64,000 nt of DNA, taken from Myxocyprinus asiaticus (lineage: Eukaryota > Chordata > Actinopteri > Cypriniformes > Catostomidae). The stretch spans positions 18,598,992-18,662,991 of the forward strand of contig NC_059372.1 of the NCBI RefSeq assembly GCF_019703515.2, written 5' to 3'. Positions 36,201 through 42,200 of this stretch are shown here, in pieces; the stretch's first letter is position 1, and the number at the start of each line of letters is the position of its first letter. The position numbers and the translations under genes are program-made. The notes below the pieces were generated by a model, which was not told where the DNA came from, did not search any database, and saw only the letters and a list, made by a program, of their open reading frames with translations.

Positions 36201-39200
36201 CCTCGACGGCGTCGCCAAACAGGCCAACCTGGGAAATGGGGGTGTCAAGTAACCGTGCCTTGTCCGCTTCTCCCATCTCGACCAAGTTGAGCCAAAGGTG
36301 GCGCTCCTGGACCACCAGGGTGGAGATCGCCTGGCGACAGACCGCGCCGTGACCTTCGTCGCCCGGAGAGCGAGGTCGGTCACTGAGCGCAGTTCTTTTA
36401 GAGCCTTGGCTTGGTGTACTTGCTGGGGAGCCATGGCGTGCAGGGCGGAGGCGGCTTGTCCAGCGGCACCGTAGGCTCTAGCCGTCAGGGATGACGTAAA
36501 CCTACAGGCCCTGGATGGGAGTCTCGGGCGCCCACGCCAGGTGGTGGCACTCTGTGGACACAAGTGCACCGCGAGCGACTTGTCCACCTGGGGGATCACC
36601 GAATACCCCCTGGCCACTCCGCCATCAAGGGTAGCGAGAGCGGGGGAGCTGAAAGACCTGGACCGGGCAGTAAAAGGTGCCTCCCATGATCTTGTCAGCT
36701 CCTCATGCACTTCCGGGAAGAATGGAACGGGGGTGGGGCGTGGCCGTGGGTGGCGCCCCGTGCCCAGGAACCGATCGTTGAGCCGTGAGGGTTCAGGGGA
36801 GAGTGGAGGGTTCCACTCTAGCCTGACGCTCGCGGCCGCCCAAGAAAGCACGTACGTCATTTCCGTGTCAGCGTGAGGCTGGGCAACCGCTCCCGAAGGA
36901 GGAAGCCGAGCCGAAGCCTCTGTGTCAGACTGGACGAGCCCACTCTTCGATGCTGCGCTCGATAACTCATTGTCTTCCGGAGCGCCGAACAAGAAGTTGA
37001 ACTCGCGCTGAGACGAGCCGCTGGTCTCGTGCGAGAGCCCAATCGGGGCAAGCCGCGACCGCAACGTTGCCATGGTCATGTTCTCGCAATGAGGACATGA
37101 CTCATCCACGAATGATATCTCTGCATGGGCAGTGCCCAGACACATAAGACAGCGATCGTGGCCGTCACAGGTGGAGAGATAACGATCGCAACCATGAATA
37201 ACACACAAACGGAAAAGCATCTTTAAAAAGACGCGTCTTTAAAAAGACGTTCCGTGTGTGCCACTCTTTCAGAAGAAAATATACTCTTTTAAAATATACT
37301 CTTTTAAATGTTCTGCCGAAGCGCCCAGGGGCGTTCTCTGCAAACCACAGATGCAGAAGGGGAGAAGCCGCTGAAATGCGCCATAAGATCCAGCAGAGAG
37401 AGATGAATGAACTCGGCGGATGAATTCAGCTCAATGAATAGAACTGAGTGGTTGCATACCAGCTCCTTTTATACCCGTATGTCTGGGGGAGTGGCATGCA
37501 AATTCCACTCGCCAATTCTCATTGGCCTTTTTAAAAAAAAGCAGAGGTGTTTGGGGCTCCCAAGAGTGACCCCTAGTGTCACTACATTGACACAATGTCG
37601 AGTGAGTGACAGATAGGGAAAACTGGCTGTTTGCTTATATAGCAGCTGTATATCCAGCTGTCAATTCCTTTATCATCTGTTTGTTTATTTATCAGATTCA
37701 ATGTACTGCCAGACAGGAATGTTAGGAATGACCATTTTATGATCTAACTCGAAAAATTTAGTGCAAAGTTTTGGACAACAGAAATCATTCACTCTGATTT
37801 CTCGTGTTGAAAATAGGTAACCAGCACAAATTCGGTTTTGGATGCTGTTGTCTCTACCTGGCTTATTAACTAGCTTAACCAGCAAGAATTCCTTGGTCAA
37901 CTAGCTTCACCAGAAAGATCATGCTGGTTGACAAGCATTTGTTTTTTGCTGGTAAATATCGTGGCTATGCTCATCCACTGTATAGACCAGAACCAAACTA
38001 GCACTAACTAGCATAAACCAGCCTGGAAATTCATGATATTTGCAGCTGGTCTTTTCAGCAGGGTTTTGCCTTTTCTTGTCTCCTCCATATGCTTTCAAGT
38101 TATGACCCTGGAGTAAAGGATAAACTTTTAGTCAAAGTGAGAGAATGAAATCTGTTTTTGGTTTGGCAATAAAAAGTGTAGAAATTCCCTAAGTTGTTTG
38201 TTCGAGATTAAAACAAAGGCATAAGCATTCTGGAGCCCAAGCATGTGGATGTCACCTGTTTTTGTCCATATCTAAGCTGTGTTTTCATCGACAGGCCAGG
38301 AATAATTAATAAATAAGGAAAACCATGTGTTACACAGCTCCAAGCACAGAAAATGGCAAATTGATTAACTTCATTGTATTAAAGACAGTCCAGTTTAACA
38401 TTCCCAGAAACTTGAGGAATTCAGTTTAGCAACAAAGACTGAAATTGAAACATTTCAGCAAAGACTTATCTGATTTATTAGCATATAATAATTGAACCTG
38501 CATGTCAGTGTTTTACATTAAAAAAGGATGTAATTTACAGATGCAAAACATTCCAATGAAAGGAAGGTGCATCTTCCCATCAGAATGGTGATGAAATAGG
38601 AAACGTGTAGACAGGAATAATAAAAAAATCTCCTTGTCAAGCATGAGCAGCCGCATTCAAGGCCTATTCAAAGTGGAGGATTCAAGTTCCCTCTAGTGGC
38701 AGAGACTAGATAGGACACAGAAGACACAACTAGTGTGTGAATGTTTTATATTTATTTGAATGAAATACAGTACAAACACACTTTTTAAAGAAAAAAAAAA
38801 AAATCTCAAAAAGAGGTTTGTTTGGTTTTAAATAATAAAACAACAGATATTGTTCAAAAGTGAGAAAAATGTTTGAAAGCATAATTTGTTTGCAGAAGCT
38901 ATGTTGAGACATTTTTTAAGTGTGGTACGTTTTGGGGCCACTGTACTGTATGTGCATGTGTTTAATATAATTATACTAATCTATAAAACCACCTGTATGT
39001 TTTTCTTTGCTATTCAGGCACTAAACACAAAACCATTCTGGAAGCCCGCAGCGGACTGGGCCCCATTAAGGCATACCCTCGTTTGGGTCCGAAGCCCAGT
39101 GGGGAGCAGGGAGGAGGGGCAACAGACCCCAACACTCAGGAACGCACCTTCCACTGTGAGATCTGCAACGTGCGGGTCAACTCAGAACTGCAGCTCAAAC

Positions 39201-42200
39201 AGGTGCACCACTTTGGACAGATACATAAATCCATATTTGATTAAATACCACTGATCTGTGTACTTTTAAAAGTTCATTATAATTTTATATGCCTACTTAT
39301 TGATAATAAGTTATAAAATGGCATTAAAATATTTCCTTTATATTTGGTTTGTTTGCAGCACATATCAAGTCGAAGGCACCGGGATGGGGTGGCAGGAAAG
39401 CCCAACCCCCTCCTAAGCCGACACAAGAAGCACAGGGGAGCTGACCTTGCTGTAAGTAGTAACCAATCCCAGTTGTAGTTACAACCTTTGGATCCCTTTA
39501 GCATGGCACAACTGACCTGCCAACGCAGTAGAAATGTGCTAAAATGCACTGAAAGTCATATTTTTTATTGAATTTATCTAAAATACTTGAATTGAGTTAA
39601 AACATTTTCTCCTATCCCATCTTAACATGCAGAGTCTAAAATAAGTAAGCCATTAGTTGGTTAAATTTCTTGAGAAATGTCCCATCCAGCTGACACAATA
39701 ACACGATGTGACACAACCAATGGCATGAATTTGGGGTGGGACTTTCTGTTTGTTCGATCAACAAAAGATGGGGCTGTTTGAAAACAATGTTTATTTTTGC
39801 AATTCCGTTCAATGGCACAAGTGGCACAATGGCAGAAATTTCACACTTAAGCTTTAAAATAAGATATATTACCAGTCAAATGTGCAGATACACTTGACTG
39901 AATTTATGTTTCTCATAATCCTAAAAACCTTTTGATCTCAAGACTTTTTGTAGACAAATAAAAATTGTGCCTATGCATTAATTTCTTTAAAAATATCAAA
40001 TGTTTAATTAAAAAAAACTGATTAGTTGGACCAGATAGTGAAGAAAAAGCAGCAAAATTGGCCAGCCGACATGTGAACTCCTTTAACCCTTTATGCTCGG
40101 ATGGGCCTGCCGACAGTCTGTGGGCCTGTGAGAAAACAAAAATTATTTTTGGTCTTGACCAACACAAAATTGGTATTGTTTTAAAACTTAGATGCTCTAC
40201 TTTACAATGCATGTTGGCATTATGACCAAAACTAAACAAGTGCTTTGAAATTTGCAGACAACTCAGAAGTGTTCCGTTTTGATAACACTATGTAACACAA
40301 TTTTTGTTCCTGGGTAGTAAGTGTTATTTCCTAATTGCTTATGCCTCAGAAGTATAGAAAATGGCTATTATTCCCCACAAACTTTGCTTTTGTGACCAGG
40401 ACAGTGATATTTTGAAATTTACCTATTTCCAATGAGAAAACGGGCGAATTTGTGTCTTCTCGTTCACATAAAGTCAGAAAAAAAACAACATATGAATCCT
40501 TCTCTATCTGTGGTCCGACGAAGACACTGGCTTTGACCTTTGCCTCAGACAGCTTAGGGAAGAAGTCTTGAAGGTACTTGAAGGCTGCCGACTCCTTATC
40601 TAGAGCTCTGACAAATTGTTTCATAAGGCCCAATTTGATGTGCAGTGGTGGCATCAGCACCTTCCGGGGGTCCACCAGCGGCTTCCACTTGACGTTGTTC
40701 CTCCCCACTGAGAACTCGGTCCGCTGTGGCAAGTCCCACCTGTGGTAGTGCGCCTTGGTGTCCCTGCTGTCCCAAAGGCAAAGATAGCAGGGAAATTTGG
40801 TAAAACCGCCTTGGAGACCCATTAGGAATGCCACCATTTTGAAGTCTCCTATGACCTCCCAGCCATACTCATCATACTTCAAGGCGTCCAGCAAGGTCTT
40901 GATGCTGTTGTAATCCTCTTTGAGGTACACCGATTAAGCCTGGGGAAGTGACGGGTACTTGTTACCATTATGGACCAGCACGGCTTTGAATATTACTTTA
41001 GTATAAATACAGTGCATCCGGAAAGTATTCACAGCGCTTCACTTTTTCCATATTTTGTTATGTTACAGCCTTATTCCAAAATGGATTAAATTCATTATTT
41101 TCCTCAAAATTCTATAAACAATACCCCATAATGACACGTGAAAGAAGTTTGTTTGAAATCTTTGCAAATTTATTAAAAATAAAAAACGAAAATATCACAT
41201 GTACATAAGTATTCACAGCTTTTGCTCAATACTTTGTTGAAGCACCTTTGGCACCAATTAAAGCCTCAAGTCTTTTTGAGTATGATGCTACAAGCTTGGG
41301 ACACCTATTTTTGGGCAGTTTCTCCCATTCTTCTTTGCAGGACCTCTCAAGCTCCAACAGGTTGGATGGGGAGCATCGGTGCACAGCCATTTTCAGATCT
41401 CTCCAGAGATGTTCAATCGGGTTCAAGTCTGGGCTCAGGCTGGGCCACTCAAGGACATTCACAGAGTTGTCCCATAGCCACTCCTTTGTTATCTTGACTG
41501 TGTGCTTAGGGTTGTTGTCCTGTTGGAAGATGAACCTTTGCCTCACTCTGAGGTCCAGAGCGCTTTGGAGCAGGTTTTCATCAAGGATGTCTCTGTACAT
41601 TGCTGCATTCATCTTTCCCTCGATCCTGACTAGTCTCCCAGTTCCTGCCGCTGAAAACAGCATGATGCTGCCACCACCATGCTTCACTGTAGGGATGGTA
41701 TTGGCCAGGTGATGAGCGGTGCCTGGTTTCTTCCAGACATGATGCTTGACATTCGGGCCAAAGAGTTCAATCTTTGTTTCATCAGACCAGAGAATTTTGT
41801 TTCTCATGGTCTGAGAGTCTTTCAGGTGCCTTTTGGCAAACACCAGGCGGGCTGTCATGTGCCTTTTACTGAGGAGTGGCTTCCGTCTGGCCACTCTACC
41901 ATACAGGCCTGATTGGTGGAGTGCTGCAGAGATGGTTGTTCTTCTGGAAGGTTCTCCTCTCTCCACAGAGAAATGCTGGAGCTCTGTCAGAGTGACCATC
42001 GGGTTCTTGGTCACCTCCCTGACTAAGGCCCTTCTCCCCTGATTGCTCAGTTTGGCCGGCGACCAGCTCTAGGAAGAGTCCTGGTGGTTCCAAACTTCTT
42101 CCATTTATGTATGATGGAGGCCACTGTGCTCATTGGGACCTTCAATGCTGCAGAAATGTTTCTGTACCCTTCCCCAGATCTGTGCCTCGATACAATCCTG

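Larger units (their letters stand above)
32119..37620 (-). mobile_element. DIRS1-type tyrosine-recombinase retrotransposon, near full length but defective
   Basis: On the minus strand the order is gag-like protein, reverse transcriptase, RNase H, tyrosine recombinase, the DIRS order. Inverted terminal repeats are visible: AGTGACACTAGGGGTCACTC (left, about 32180) against GAGTGACCCCTAGTGTCACT (right, about 37564). An internal complementary region at about 32385-32490 joins the inverse of both extreme ends. The TATGGGTATAAAAG box of the terminal repeat could be its promoter. DIRS elements integrate through a circular intermediate without making target duplications, and I see none. Frameshifts and an internal deletion make it non-autonomous. 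Borders are good to a few bases. Confidence 0.88.

Noticed and set aside
41248..41712. 154-codon plus-strand frame
   Set aside because: It is a shadow frame antisense to the Tc1 transposase.
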